From Chamaelirium japonicum (Eukaryota; Streptophyta; Magnoliopsida; Liliales; Melanthiaceae): a stretch of 64,000 nucleotides of DNA. The stretch's first letter is position 1; each line of letters begins with the position of its first letter. Of the stretch, positions 28,791 through 40,891 are shown in pieces. Both the position numbers and the translations under genes were made by a program. The notes beneath the pieces were generated by a model. It was not told the DNA's origin. It saw only the letters and a list, made by a program, of their open reading frames with translations, and ran no database searches. Location of the stretch: contig CANTAL010000139.1 in assembly GCA_947650365.1 (NCBI GenBank), positions 558,001 through 622,000 of the forward strand. The letters run 5' to 3'.

Positions 28791-29609
28791 ACGATCCATT
28801 CTAATTCATATGCACAATGGTATCCATTCTAATACATTCGTAGGATCCATTCTAATCCATTCGTACGATCCATTCTAATTCATTCGTACGATCCATTCTA
28901 CTTCATTCGCTCGAATGTATCCATTCTAATCCATTCGTACGATCCATTCTAATCCATTCGTACGATCCATTCTAATTCATTCGCATGAATGTAACCATTC
29001 TAATTCATTCATTTGATCCATTCTAATTCATTCGTACCATCCATTCTAATTCATTCGTCCGATCCATTCTAATTCATTCGCACGAATGTATCCATTCTAA
29101 TTCATTCGTACGATCGATTCTAATTCATTCGTACGATCCATTCTAATTCATTCGTAAGATCCATTCTAATTCATTCGTACGATCCATTCTAATTCATTCG
29201 TACGATCCATTCTAATTCTTTCATACGATCCATTCTAATTTATTCATACAATCCATTCTAATTCTTTCACACGATCCATTCTAATTCATTCGTAGGATCC
29301 ATTCTAATTCATTCGTACAATCTATTCTATTTCATTCGTACGATCCATTCTTACTCATTCGTATGATCCATTCTAATTCATTCGGACGAATGTATCCATT
29401 CTAATTTATTCGTACGATCCATTCTAATTCATTCGTACGATCCATTCTAATTCATTCGCACGATCCATTCTAATTCATTCGTACGATCCATTCTAATTCA
29501 TTCATACGATCCATTCTAATTCATTCGTACGATCCATTCTAATTCATTCATACAATCCATTCTAATTCATTCGTACGATCCATTCTAATTCACTCATACG
29601 ATCCATTCT
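28791..29609 (+). repeat. Higher-order block C', second copy of C
   Basis: All-F stretch matching 17,118-17,936 at offset 11,673. A distinguishing change is CACAATGG here against CACAAAGG in C. It ends at AATACATTCATACGATCC, where A'' begins. Its distal part, from about 29,100, also forms the left end of the 1.2-kb tandem duplication described separately. Confidence 0.75.
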
Positions 29610-30286
29610 AATACATTCATACGATCCATTCTAATTCATTTGCACGAATATATCCATTCTAATTCATTCGTACGATCCATTCTAATTCCTTCGTACGATC
29701 CATTCTAATTCATTCGTATGATCTATTCTAATTCATTCGTACGATCCATTCTAATTCATTCGTACGATCCATTCTAATTCCTTCGTACGATCCATTTTAA
29801 TTCTTTCGTACGATCCATTCTAATTCATTCGTACAATCTATTCTAATTCATTCGTACGAATGGATACATTCGTGTGAATGAATTAGAATGGATCGTACGA
29901 ATGAGTAAGAATGGATCGTACGAATAAAATAGAATGGACTGCACGAATGATTTAGAATGGATCGTACGAATGAATTAGAATGGATCGTGTGAAAGAATTA
30001 GAATGGATTGTATGAATGAATTAGAATGGATCGTACGAAGGAATTAGAATGGATCGTACGAATGAATTAGAATGGATCGTACGAATGAATTAGAATGGAT
30101 CGTACGAATAAATTAGAATGGATCGTGTGAAAGAATTAGAATGGATCGTACGAATGAATTAGAATGGTTCGTGCGAATGAATTAGAATGGATCGTACGAA
30201 TAAACTAGAATGGATCGTGCTAATGAATTAGAATTGATCGAACGAATGAATTAGCATGGATCGTGCATTCGTACGATCCATTCTAA
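29100..30286. repeat. Left copy of a 1.2-kb direct tandem duplication
   Basis: Begins near CGATCGATTC (29,111) and ends just after TCGTGCATTCGTACG (30,265). Offsets to the right copy are 1,186 bp at the start and 1,209 bp from 29,291 on. The change of 23 bp equals one monomer. It spans the right part of C' and the left part of A'', including the R block 29,857-30,266. Confidence 0.8.
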
Positions 30287-33200
30287 TTCATTCGTACGAT
30301 CGATTCTAATTCATTCGTACGATCCATTCTAATTCATTCGTAAGATCCATTCTAATTCATTCGTACGATCCATTCTAATTCATTCGTACGATCCATTCTA
30401 ATTCATTCGTACGATCCATTCTAATTCTTTCATACGATCCATTCTAATTTATTCATACAATCCATTCTAATTCTTTCACACGATCCATTCTAATTCATTC
30501 GTTGGATCCATTCTAATTCATTCGTACAATCTATTCTATTTCATTCGTACGATCCATTCTTACTCATTCGTATGATCCATTCTAATTCATTCGGACGAAT
30601 GTATCCATTCTAATTTATTCGTACGATCCATTCTAATTCATTTGTACGATCCATTCTAATTCATTCGCATAATCCATTCTAATTCATTCGTACGATCCAT
30701 TCTAATTCATTCATACAATCCATTCTAATTCATTCGTACGATCCATTCTAATTCATTCATACAATCCATTCTAATTCATTCGTACGATCCATTCTAATTC
30801 ACTCATACGATCCATTCTAATACATTCATACGATCCATTCTAATTTATTTGCACGAATATATCCATTCTAATTCATTCGTACGATCCATTCTAATTCCTT
30901 CGTACGATCCATTGTAATTCATTCGTACGATCTATTCTAATTCATTCGTACGATCCATTCTAATTCATTCGTACGATCCATTCTAATTCCTTCGTACGAT
31001 CCAATTTAATTCATTCGTACGATCCATTCTAATTCATTCGTACAATCTATTCTAATTCATTCGTACGAATGGATACATTCGTGTGAATGAATTAGAATGG
31101 ATCGTACGAATGAGTAAGAATGGATCGTACGATTGAAATAGAATGGATTGCACGAATGATTTAGAATGGATCGTACGAATGAATTAGAATGGATCGTGTG
31201 AAAGAATTAGAATGGATTGTATGAATGAATTAGAATGGATCGTACTAAGGAATTAGAATGGATCGTACGAATGAATTAGAATGGATCGTACGAATGAATT
31301 AGAATGGATCGTACGAATGAATTAGAATGGATCGTGTGAAAGAATTAGAATGGATCGTACGAATGAATTAGAATGGTTCGTGCGAATGAATTAGAATGGA
31401 TCGTACGAATAAACTAGAATGGATCGTGCTAATGAATTAGAATTGATCGAACGAATGAATTAGCATCGATCGTGCATTCGTACGATCCATTCTAATTCAT
31501 TCGTAAGATCCATTCTAATTCATTTGTACAATCCATTCTAATTCATTCGTACGATCCATTCTAATTCATTCGCACGAATGTATCCATTCTAGTTCATTCA
31601 CACGATCCATTCTAATTCATTCGCACAATCCATTCTATTTCATTCGTACGATCCATTCTTACTCATTCGTATGATCCATTCTAATTCATTCGCACGAATG
31701 TATCCATAATAGATCATACGAATGAATAAGAATGAATCGTATGAATGAAATAGAACGGATTGTGCGAATGAATTAGAATGGACCGTACGAATGAATTAGA
31801 ATGGATACATTCGTGCGAATAAATTAGAATGGATCGGACGAATGAATTAGAATGGATCGTACAAATGAATTAGAATGGATCGTACGAATAAATTAGAATG
31901 GATACATTCGTCCGAATGAATTAGAATGGATCATACGAATGAGTAAGAATGGATCGTACGAATGAATTAGAATTGATCGTGCGAATGAATTAGAATGGAT
32001 CGTACGAATGAATTAGAATGGATCGTACGAATGAACTAGAATGGATACATTCGCACGAATGAATTAGAATGGATAGTCTGAATGAATTAGAATGGATCGT
32101 ACGAATGAATTAGAATGGATCGTACGAATGAAATAGAATAGATTGTACGAATGAATTAGAATGGATCCTACGAATGAATTAGAATGGATCGTGTGAAAGA
32201 ATTAGAATGGATTGTATGAATGAATTAGAATGGATCGTATGAATGAATTAGAATGGATCGTGCGAATGAATTCGAATGGATCGTACGAATTCATTATAAT
32301 TCATTCATACAATCCATTCTAATTCTTTCACACGATCCATTCTAATTCATTCGTACGTTCCATTCTAATTCATTATCACGGTCCATGCTGATTCATTCGT
32401 TCGATCAATTCTAATTCATTAGCACGATCCATTCTAATTCATTCGTACGATCCATTCTAATTCATTCGCACGATCCATTCTAATTCATTCATACAATCCA
32501 TTCTAATTCTTTCACCCGATCCATTCTAATTCATTCGTAGGATCCATTCTAATTCTTTCGTACAATCTATTCTATTCCATTCGTACGATCCATTCTTACT
32601 CATTCGTATGATCCATTCTAATTCATTCGGACGAATGTATCCATTCTAATTTATTCATACGATCCATTCTAATTCATTCGTACGATCCATTCTAATTCAT
32701 TCGTACGATCCATTCTAATTCATTCATACGATCTATTCTAATTCATTCATACAATCCATTCTAATTCTTTCACACGATCCATTCTAATTCATTTGTACGA
32801 TCCATTCTAATTCATTCGCACAATCCATTCTATTTCATTCGTACGATCCATTCTTACTCATTCGTATGATCCATTCTAATTCATTCGCACGAATGTATCC
32901 ATAATGGATCACACGAATGAGTACGAATGGATCGTACGAATGAAATAGAATAGATTGTGTGAATGAATTAGAATGATCCGTATGAATGAATTAGAATGGA
33001 TACATTCGTGCGAATGAATTAGAATGGATCGGACGAATGAATTAGAATGGATCGTACGAATGAATTAGAATGGATCGTACGAATAAATTAGAATGGATAC
33101 ATTCGTCCGAATGAATTAGAATTGATCATACGAATGAGTAAAAATGGATCGTACAAATGAAATAGAATAGATTGTACGAATGAATTAAAATGGATCCTAC

Positions 33201-34484
33201 GAATGAATTAGAATGGATCGTGTGAAAGAATTAGAATGGATTGTATGAATGAATTAGAATGGATCGGGCGAATGAATTAGAATGGATCGTACGAATGAAT
33301 TAGAATGGATCGGACGAATGAATTAGAATGGATCGGACGAATGAATTAGAATGGATCAAATGAATGAATTAGAATGGTTACATTCATGCGAATGAATTAG
33401 AATGGATCGTACGAATGGATTAGAATGGATCGTACGAATGGATTAGAATGGATACATTCGTGCGAATGAATTAGAACGGATCATACGAATGAGTAAGAAT
33501 GGATCGTACGAATGAAATAGAATGGATTGTACGAATGAATTAGAATGGATCGTGTGAATGAATTTGAATGGATCATACGAATGAATTAGAATGGATCGTG
33601 CTAATGAATTAGAATTGATCGTACGAATGAATTAGAATGGATCGTGCACGAATGTATCCATTCTAATTCATTCGTACGATCCATTCTAATTCATTAATAT
33701 GATCCATTCTAATTCATTCGTACGATCCATTCTAATTCATATGCACAAAGGTATCCATTCTAATCCATTCGTAGGATCCATTCTAATCCATTTGTACGAT
33801 CCATTGTAATTCATTCGTACGATCCATTCTAATTCATTCGCTCGAATGTATCCATTCTAATCCATTCGTACGATCCATTCTAATTCATTCGTACGATCCA
33901 TTCTAATTCATTCGCATGAATGTAACCATTCTAATTCATTCATTTGATCCATTCTAATTCATTCGTACGATCCGTTCTAAGTCATTCGGCCGATCCGTTC
34001 TAATTCATTCGCACGAATGTATCCATTCTAATTCATTCGTACGATCCATTCTAATTCATTCGTACGATCCATTCTAATTCATTCGTAATATCCATTCTAA
34101 TTCATTTGTACGATCCATTCTAATTCATTCGTACGATCCATTCTAATTCATTCTCATGAATGTATCCATTCTAGTTCATTCGTACGATCCATTCTAATTC
34201 ATTCGTACGATCCATTCTAATTCATTCGCACGATCCATTCTAATTCATTCGTACGATCAATTCTAATTCATTCGCATGAATGTACCCATTCTAATTCATT
34301 CATACGATCCATTCTAATTCATTCGTACGATCCATTCTAATTCACTCATACGATCCATTCTAATACATTCATACGATCCATTCTAATTCATTTGCATGAA
34401 TATATCCATTCTAATTCATTCGTACGATCCATTCTAATTCCTTCGTATGAACCATTCTAATTCATTCGTACGATCCATTCTAAT
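29610..34484. repeat. Higher-order block A'', third copy of A with internal duplication
   Basis: Orientation is F to 29,856, R to 30,266, F to 31,064, R to 31,474, F to 31,707, R to 32,290, F to 32,902, R to 33,646, then F. Segment lengths after the duplication match A': 233 and 583 bp in both, then 612 against 704 (a 92-bp, four-unit loss), then 744 against 745. The junction at 31,707 has TCCATAATAGATC instead of TCCATAATGGATC. The block ends by joining a B-type right end (ACCATTC near 34,450) to a truncated C copy. Confidence 0.75.
30287..31476. repeat. Right copy of the 1.2-kb direct tandem duplication
   Basis: Repeats the left copy: CGATCGATTC at 30,297, AATACATTCATACG near 30,819, F-to-R switch at 31,064, R-to-F at 31,474. 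It has one extra 23-bp unit near 30,360-30,420 and CGTTGGATCC at 30,500 where the left copy has CGTAGGATCC at 29,291. Neither A nor A' shows this doubling, so it post-dates the A-B-C amplification. Confidence 0.8.
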
Positions 34485-34656
34485 TCATATGCACAATGGT
34501 ATCCATTCTAATACATTCGTAGGATCCATTCTAATCCATTCGTACGATCCATTCTAATTCATTCGTACGATCCATTCTACTTCATTCGCTCGAATGTATC
34601 CATTCTAATCCATTCGTACGATCCATTCTAATCCATTCGTACGATCCATTCTAATT
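34485..34656 (+). repeat. Truncated C module ending at a palindromic junction
   Basis: Starts with ATTCATATGCACAATGG and CGTAGGATCC as in C' (28,804 onward) but stops after about 170 bp in CCATTCTAATTAGAATGG, where the array flips to R. This is the point where the orderly A-B-C arrangement of the left half ends. Confidence 0.7.
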
Positions 34657-34663
34657 AGAATGG
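34646..34663. repeat. 18-bp perfect palindrome at F-to-R switch
   Basis: CCATTCTAATTAGAATGG. It is centred in the TAATTA of the unit rather than in CGTACG, unlike most other switches, and immediately precedes the tripled 28-bp unit. Confidence 0.9.
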
Positions 34664-34740
34664 TTACATTCATGCGAATGAATTAGAATGGTTACATTCA
34701 TGCGAATGAATTAGAATGGTTACATTCATGCGAATGAATT
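34657..34740 (-). repeat. Three identical 28-bp variants in tandem
   Basis: A 28-bp R unit (AGAATGGTTACATTC then ATGCGAATGAATT) is repeated three times with no difference, 3 x 28 = 84 bp. Elsewhere in the window 28-bp units are normally separated by several 23-bp units, so this looks like a very recent local expansion directly next to the orientation switch. Confidence 0.85.
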
Positions 34741-34829
34741 AGAATGGATCGTACGAATGGATTAGAATGGATCGTACGAATGGATTAGAATGGATACATT
34801 CGAGCGAATGAAGTAGAATGGATCGTGCT

Positions 34830-35452
34830 ATCCATTCTAATTCTTTCACACGAATGTATCCATTCTAATTCATTCGCACGAATGTATTCATTCTAATTCA
34901 TTCGTACGATCCATTCTAATTCATTCGCACGATCCATTCTAATTCATTCGTACGATCAATTCTAATTCATTCGCACGAATGTATCCATTCTAATTCATTC
35001 GTACGATCCATCCTAATTCATTCATAGGATCCATTCTAATTCATTCATACAATCCATTCTAATTCATTCGCACGAATGTATCCATTCTAATTCATTCGTA
35101 CGATCAGTTCTAATTCATTCACAAAATCTATTCTAATTCATTCATACGATCCATTCTAATTCATTCACACGAATGTATCCATTCTAATTCATTCATACGA
35201 TCCATTCTAATTCATTCGTACAATCCATTCTAATTCATTCATACGATCAATACTAATTCATTCATACAATCCATTCTAATTCTTTCACACGATCCTTTCT
35301 AATTCATTCGTAGGATCCATTCTAATTCATTCGCACAATCCATTCTAATTCATTCGTACAATCCATTCTAATTCATTCGTATGATCCATTCTAACTCATT
35401 CGGTGGATCCATTCTAATTCATTCGTACGATCCATTCTAATTCATTCCCACG
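34830..35452 (+). repeat. Partial B block, F
   Basis: Matches the part of B and B' from CTTTCACACGAATGTATCC (about 8,005 and 14,362) to CGGTGGATCC and ATTCCCACGA (about 8,610 and 14,970). It includes CACAAAATC near 35,120 and CTAACTCATTCGGTGG at 35,391. It then breaks abruptly into R at CCCACGAATTAGAATTAG. Confidence 0.75.
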
Positions 35453-38400
35453 AATTAGAATTAGAATGGAATTAGAATGGATCGTACGAATGTATTAGAA
35501 TGGATCGTATGAGTGAATTAGAATGGATCGTACGAATGAATTAGAATGGATCGTATGAATGAATTAGAATGGATACATTCGTGTGAATGAATTAAAATGG
35601 ATCGTATGAATGAATTAGAATAGATTTTGTGAATGAATTAGAACTGATCGTACGAATGAATTAGAATAGATACATTCGTGCGAATGAATTAGAATGGATT
35701 GTATGAATGAATTAGAATGGATCGTACGAATGAATTAGAATGGATCGTATGAGTGAATTAGAATGGATACGAAGGAATTAGAATGGATCGTATGAATGAA
35801 TTAGAATGGATCGTACGAAGGAATTAGAATGGATCGTACGAATGAATTAGAATAGATCGTACAAATGAATTAGAATGGTTCGTACGAAGGAATTAGAATG
35901 GATCGTACGAATGAATTAGAATGGATCGTACTAGAATGGATACATTCGTGCGAATGAATTAGAATGGATCGTACGAATGAATTAGAATGGATCGTACGAA
36001 TGAATTAGAATGGATCTTACGAATGAATTAGAATGGATCGTACGAATGAATTAGAATGGATCGTACGAATGAATTAGAATGGATACATTCGTGCGAATGA
36101 ATTAGAATGGATCGGACGAATGAATTAGAATGGATTGTACGAATGAATTAGAATGGATCGTACGAATGAATTAGAATGGATCGTACGAATAAATTAGAAT
36201 GGATACATTCATCCGAATGAATTAGAATGGATCATACGAATGAGTAAGAATGGATCGTACGAATGAATTAGAATTGATCGTGCGAATGAATTAGAATGGA
36301 TCGTACGAATGAATTAGAATGGATCGTACGAATAAACTAGAATGGATACATTCGTGCGAATGAATTAGAATGGATAGTCCGAATGAATTAGAATGGATCG
36401 TACGAATGAATTAGAATAGATCGTACGAATGAAATAGAATAGATTGTACGAATGAATTAGAATAGATCCTACGAATGAATTAGAATGGATCGTGTGAAAG
36501 AATTAGAATGGATTGTATGAATGAATTAGAATGGATCGTATGAATGAATTAGACTGGATCGTGCGAATGAATTCGAATGGATCGTACGAATTCATTCTAA
36601 TTCATTCATACAATCCATTCTAATTCTTTCACACGATCCATTCTAATTCATTCGTACGTTCCATTCTAATTCATTAGCACGATCCATGCTAATTCATTCG
36701 TTCGATCAATTCTAATTCATTAGAATGGATTAGAATGGATCGTACGAATGAATTAGAATGGATACATTTGTGCGAATGAATTAGAATGGATCGGATGAAT
36801 GAATTAGAATGGATCGTACGAATGAATTAGAATGGATCAAATGAATGAATTAGAATGGTTACATTCATGCGAATGAATTAGAATGGATCGTATGAATGGA
36901 TTAAAATGGATCATACGAATGGATTAGAATGGATACATTCGTGCGAATGAATTAGAATGGATTGTATGAATGAATTAGAATGGATCGTACGAATGAATTA
37001 GAATGGATCGTACGAATGAATTAGAATGGATCGTGTGAAAGAATTAGAACGGATTGTATGAATGAATTAGAATAGATCGTATGAATGAATTAGAATGGAT
37101 CGTACGAATGAATTAGAATGGATCGTACGAATGAATTAAAATGGATCGTACGAATAAATTAGAATGGATACATTCGCGAATGAATTAGAATGGATCGTAC
37201 GAATGAATTAGAATGGATCTTACGAATGAATTAGAATGGATCGTACGAATGAATTAGAATGGATACATTTGTGCGAATGAATTAGAATGGATCGTACGAA
37301 TGAATTAGAATGGATCGTATGAATGAATTAGAATGGATCGTACGAATGATTTAGAATGGATCGTACGAAGGAATTAGAATGCATCGTACGAATGAATTAG
37401 AATGGATATATTCGTGCAAATGAATTAAAATAGATCGTATGAATGTATTAGAATGGATCGTATGAGTGAATTTGAATGGATCGTGCGAATGAATTAGAAT
37501 GGATCGTACGAATGAATTAGAATGGATCGTACGAATGAATTAGAATGGATCGTACGAATGAACTAGAATGTATCCATTCGTGCGAAGGAATTAGAATGGA
37601 TCGGACGAATGAATTAGAATGGATCGTACGAATGAATTAGAATGGATCAAATGAATGAATAACAATGGTTACATTCATGCAAATGAACTAGAATGGATCG
37701 TACGAATGGATTAGAATGGATCGTACGAATGGATTAGAATGGATACATTCGAGCGAATGAATTAGAATGGATCGTAGGAATGAGTTAGAATGGATCATAC
37801 GAATGGATTAGAATGGATCCTACGAATGGATTAGAATGGATACCTTTGTGCATATGAATTAGAATGGATCGTACGAATGAATTAGAATATGGATACATTC
37901 GTGCGAATGAATTAGAATGGATCGTGCGAATCAATTAGACTGGATCGTGCGAATGAATAAGAATAGATCATACGAATGAATTAGAATGGATCAAACGAAT
38001 GAATTAGAATGGATACATTCATGCGAATGAATTAGAATGGATTGTGCGAATGAATAAGAATGAATCCTATGAATGAAATTAGAATGAATTAGAATTAGAA
38101 TGGATCGGACGAATGAATTAGAATGGATCGTGCGAATGAATTAGAATGGATCGGACGAATGAATTACAATGGATCGTATGAATGAATTAGAATGGATCGT
38201 ACGAATGAATTAGAATAGCTCATACGAATGAATTAGAATGAATCGTATGAATGAATTAGAATGGTTACATTCGTGCCAATGAATTAGAATAGATCGTACG
38301 AATGAATTAGAATGGATCGTACGAATAAATTAGATTGGATCATGGGAATGAATTAGAATGGATCGTACGAATGAATTAGAATGGATCCACCGAATGAGTT

Positions 38401-39171
38401 AGAATGGATCATACGAATGAATTAGAATGGATTGTACGAATGAATTAGAATGGATTGTGCGAATGAATTAGAATGGATCCTACGAATGAATTAGATTGGA
38501 TCGTGTGAAAGAATTAGAATGGATTGTATGAATGAATTAGAATTGATCGTATGAATGAATTAGAATGGATTGTACGAATGAATTAGAATGGATCGTATGA
38601 ATGAATTAGAATGGATACATTTGTGTGAATGAATTAGAATGGATCGTATGAATGAATTAGAATAGATTTTGTGAATGAATTAGAACTGATCGTACGAATG
38701 AATTAGAATGGATACATTCGTGCGAATGAATTAGAATGGATTGTATGAATGAATTAGAATGGATCCTATGAATGAATTAGAATGGATCGTACGAATTAAT
38801 TAGAATGGATACATTCGTGCGAATGAATTAGAATTGATCGTACGAATGAATTAGAATGGATCGTGCGAATGAATTAGAATGGATCGTACGAATGAATTAG
38901 AATGAATACATTCGTGCGAATGAATTAGAATGGATACATTCGTGTGAAAGAATTAGAATAGATCGTATGAATGAATTAGAATGGATCCGATGAATGAATT
39001 AGAATGGATCGTGCGAATGAATTAGAATGGATCGTACGAATGAATTAGAATTGATCGAACGAATGAATTAGCATGGAGCGTGCTAATGAATTAGAATGGA
39101 ACGTACAAATGAATTAGAATGGATCGTGTGAAAGAATTAGAATGGATTGTATGAATGAATTAGAATGAATT
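35453..39171 (-). repeat. Mostly R patchwork of A and inverted B/C pieces
   Basis: R except for F 36,591-36,720. It contains inverted versions of B landmarks in reversed order, as expected for an inverted copy but heavily compressed: the CATATG module (37,850), CCATATTC as GAATATGG (near 37,886), the TAATTC run as its complement (38,070-38,103) and CCACCGAATGAGTTAG (38,387). The junction GAATTCATTC at 36,590 is the one used in blocks A and B. No unique sequence is present. Confidence 0.7.
38070..38103 (-). repeat. TAATTC sub-repeat run, inverted
   Basis: Reverse complement of the run at 8,853 (GAATGAAATTAGAATG, then AATTAGAATTAG). It shows that the R stretch around it is an inverted B fragment. 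Confidence 0.85.
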
Positions 39172-39545
39172 CGTACGATCCATTCGAATTCATTTGCACG
39201 ATCCATTCTAATTCATTCATACGATCCATTCTAATTCATTCATACAATCCATTCTAATTCTTTCACACGATCCATTCTAATTCATTCGTAGGATCCATTC
39301 TAATTCATTCGTACATTCTATTCTATTTCATTCATACGATCCATTCTTACTCATTCGTATGATCAATTCTAATTCATTCGGACGAATGTATCTATTCTAA
39401 TTTATTCGTACGATCCATTCTAATTCATTCGTACGATCCATTCTTACTCATTCGTATGATCTATTCTAATTCATTCGTACGATACATTCTAATTCATTCG
39501 TACGATCCATTCTAATTCATTCGCACAATCTATTCTAATTCATTT

Positions 39546-39603
39546 GTACGATCCATTCTAATTCATTCGTACGATCGTACGAATGAATTAGAATGGATCG
39601 TAC
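39546..39603. repeat. 58-bp perfect palindrome in the inverted core
   Basis: Centre 39,574/39,575, arms of 29 bases. The CGGAATG just after it is the complement of the CATTCCG that precedes the palindrome in B'', confirming that the whole junction was inverted as one piece. Confidence 0.92.
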
Positions 39604-40306
39604 GGAATGAATTAGAATGGATTGTATGAATGAATTAGAATTGATACATTCGTGTGAATGAATTAGAATGGATCATAGGAATGAGTAAGAATGGATCGTA
39701 CGAATGAAATAGAATGGATTGTACGAATGAATTAGAATGGATCGTACAAATGAATTAGAATGGATCGTACGAATGAATTAGAATGGATCATACGAATGAG
39801 TAAGAATGGATCGTACAAATGAAATTGAATGGATTGTACGAATGAATTAGAATGGATCGTACGAATGAATTAGAATGGATCGTGTGAAAGAATTAGAATG
39901 CATTGCATGAATGAATTAGAATGGATCGTATGAATGAATTAGAATGGATCTTGCGAATGAATTCGAATGGATCGCATGATCCATTCGAATAGAATGGATC
40001 GTATGAATGAATTAGAATGGATCGGGCGAATGAATTAGAATGGATTGTAGGAATGAATTAGAATGGATCGTATGAATGAATTAGAATGGATCGTATGAAT
40101 GAATTATAATGGATCGTGCAAATGAATTAGAATGGATCGTACGAATGAATTAGAATGGATTGTACGAATGAATTAGAATGGATCATACGAATGAGTAAGA
40201 ATGGATCGTACGAATGAAATAGAATGGATTGTACGAATGAATTAGAATGGATACATTCATGCGAATGAATTAGAATGGATCGGACGATTGAATTAGAATG
40301 GATCGT
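39575..40306 (-). repeat. 732-bp core block, inverted copy
   Basis: Reverse complement of the B-core island, again 732 bp. The palindrome now lies at its left edge (39,546-39,603) and the near-palindrome at its right edge. The F-sense open frame at 40,127-40,315 on the minus strand is almost the same as the one at 12,854-13,042, as expected for an inverted duplicate. Confidence 0.85.
39961..39990. repeat. 30-bp hairpin, inverted copy
   Basis: Same arms with loop GCAT, the complement of ATGC, inside R sequence. Arms are unchanged. Confidence 0.92.
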
Positions 40307-40891
40307 ACGATTCATTCTAATTTATTCGTACGATCCATTCTAATACATTCGTACGATTCATGCTAATTCATTCGCACGATCCATTCTAATTCATTCGTAC
40401 TATCCATTCTTATTCATTCATACGATCCATTCTAATTCATTCGCACAATCCATTCTAATTCATTCGTACAATCCATTCTAATTCATTCGTATCATCCATT
40501 CTAACTCATTCGGTGGATCCATTCTAATTCATTCGTACGATCCATTCTAATTCATTCCCACGATCCATTCTAATTTATTCGTACGATCCATTCTAATTCA
40601 TTCGTACGATCTATTCTAATTCATTCGCACGAATGTAACCATTCTTATTCATTCATACGATTCATTCTAATTCATTCGTATGAGCTATTCTAATTCAGTC
40701 GTACGAGCCATTCTAATTCATTCGTACGATCCATTGTAATTCATTCATACAATCCATTTAGATTCATTCGCACAAATGTATCCTTTCAAATTCATTCGTA
40801 CGATCCAGTCTAATTCATTCGTACGATCCATTCTAATTCATTCGTACGATCCATTCTAATTCATTCGTACAATCTATTCTAATTCATTCGT

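Larger units (their letters stand above)
39172..40891. repeat. Inverted copy of the B core (F-R-F)
   Basis: Orientation is F 39,172-39,574, R 39,575-40,306, F 40,307-40,891. This is the reverse complement of the R-F-R core of B/B'/B''. Landmarks are mirrored at equal distances: in B' the junction at 12,862 lies 317 bp before the hairpin at 13,179, and here the hairpin end (39,990) lies 316 bp before the junction at 40,306. Rare variants such as CATGCTAATTC, CTAACTCATTCGGTGG and CATTCAATTTC all recur on the opposite strand. The right F arm is 585 bp against 700 in the other copies; the 115-bp difference is five units. Confidence 0.85.

Noticed and set aside
37160-37190. Heat-shock element (TTCGCGAA near 37,176)
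   Set aside because: The TTCnnGAA spacing arises once from a five-base deletion in a 28-bp unit (CATTCGCGAATG). Normal units have TTCGTACGAA with the wrong spacing, so no array of sites exists.
40127-40315. 62-residue open frame on the minus strand
   Set aside because: Near-identical to the frame at 12,854-13,042 because the region is an inverted duplicate of it. Repeat translation only.
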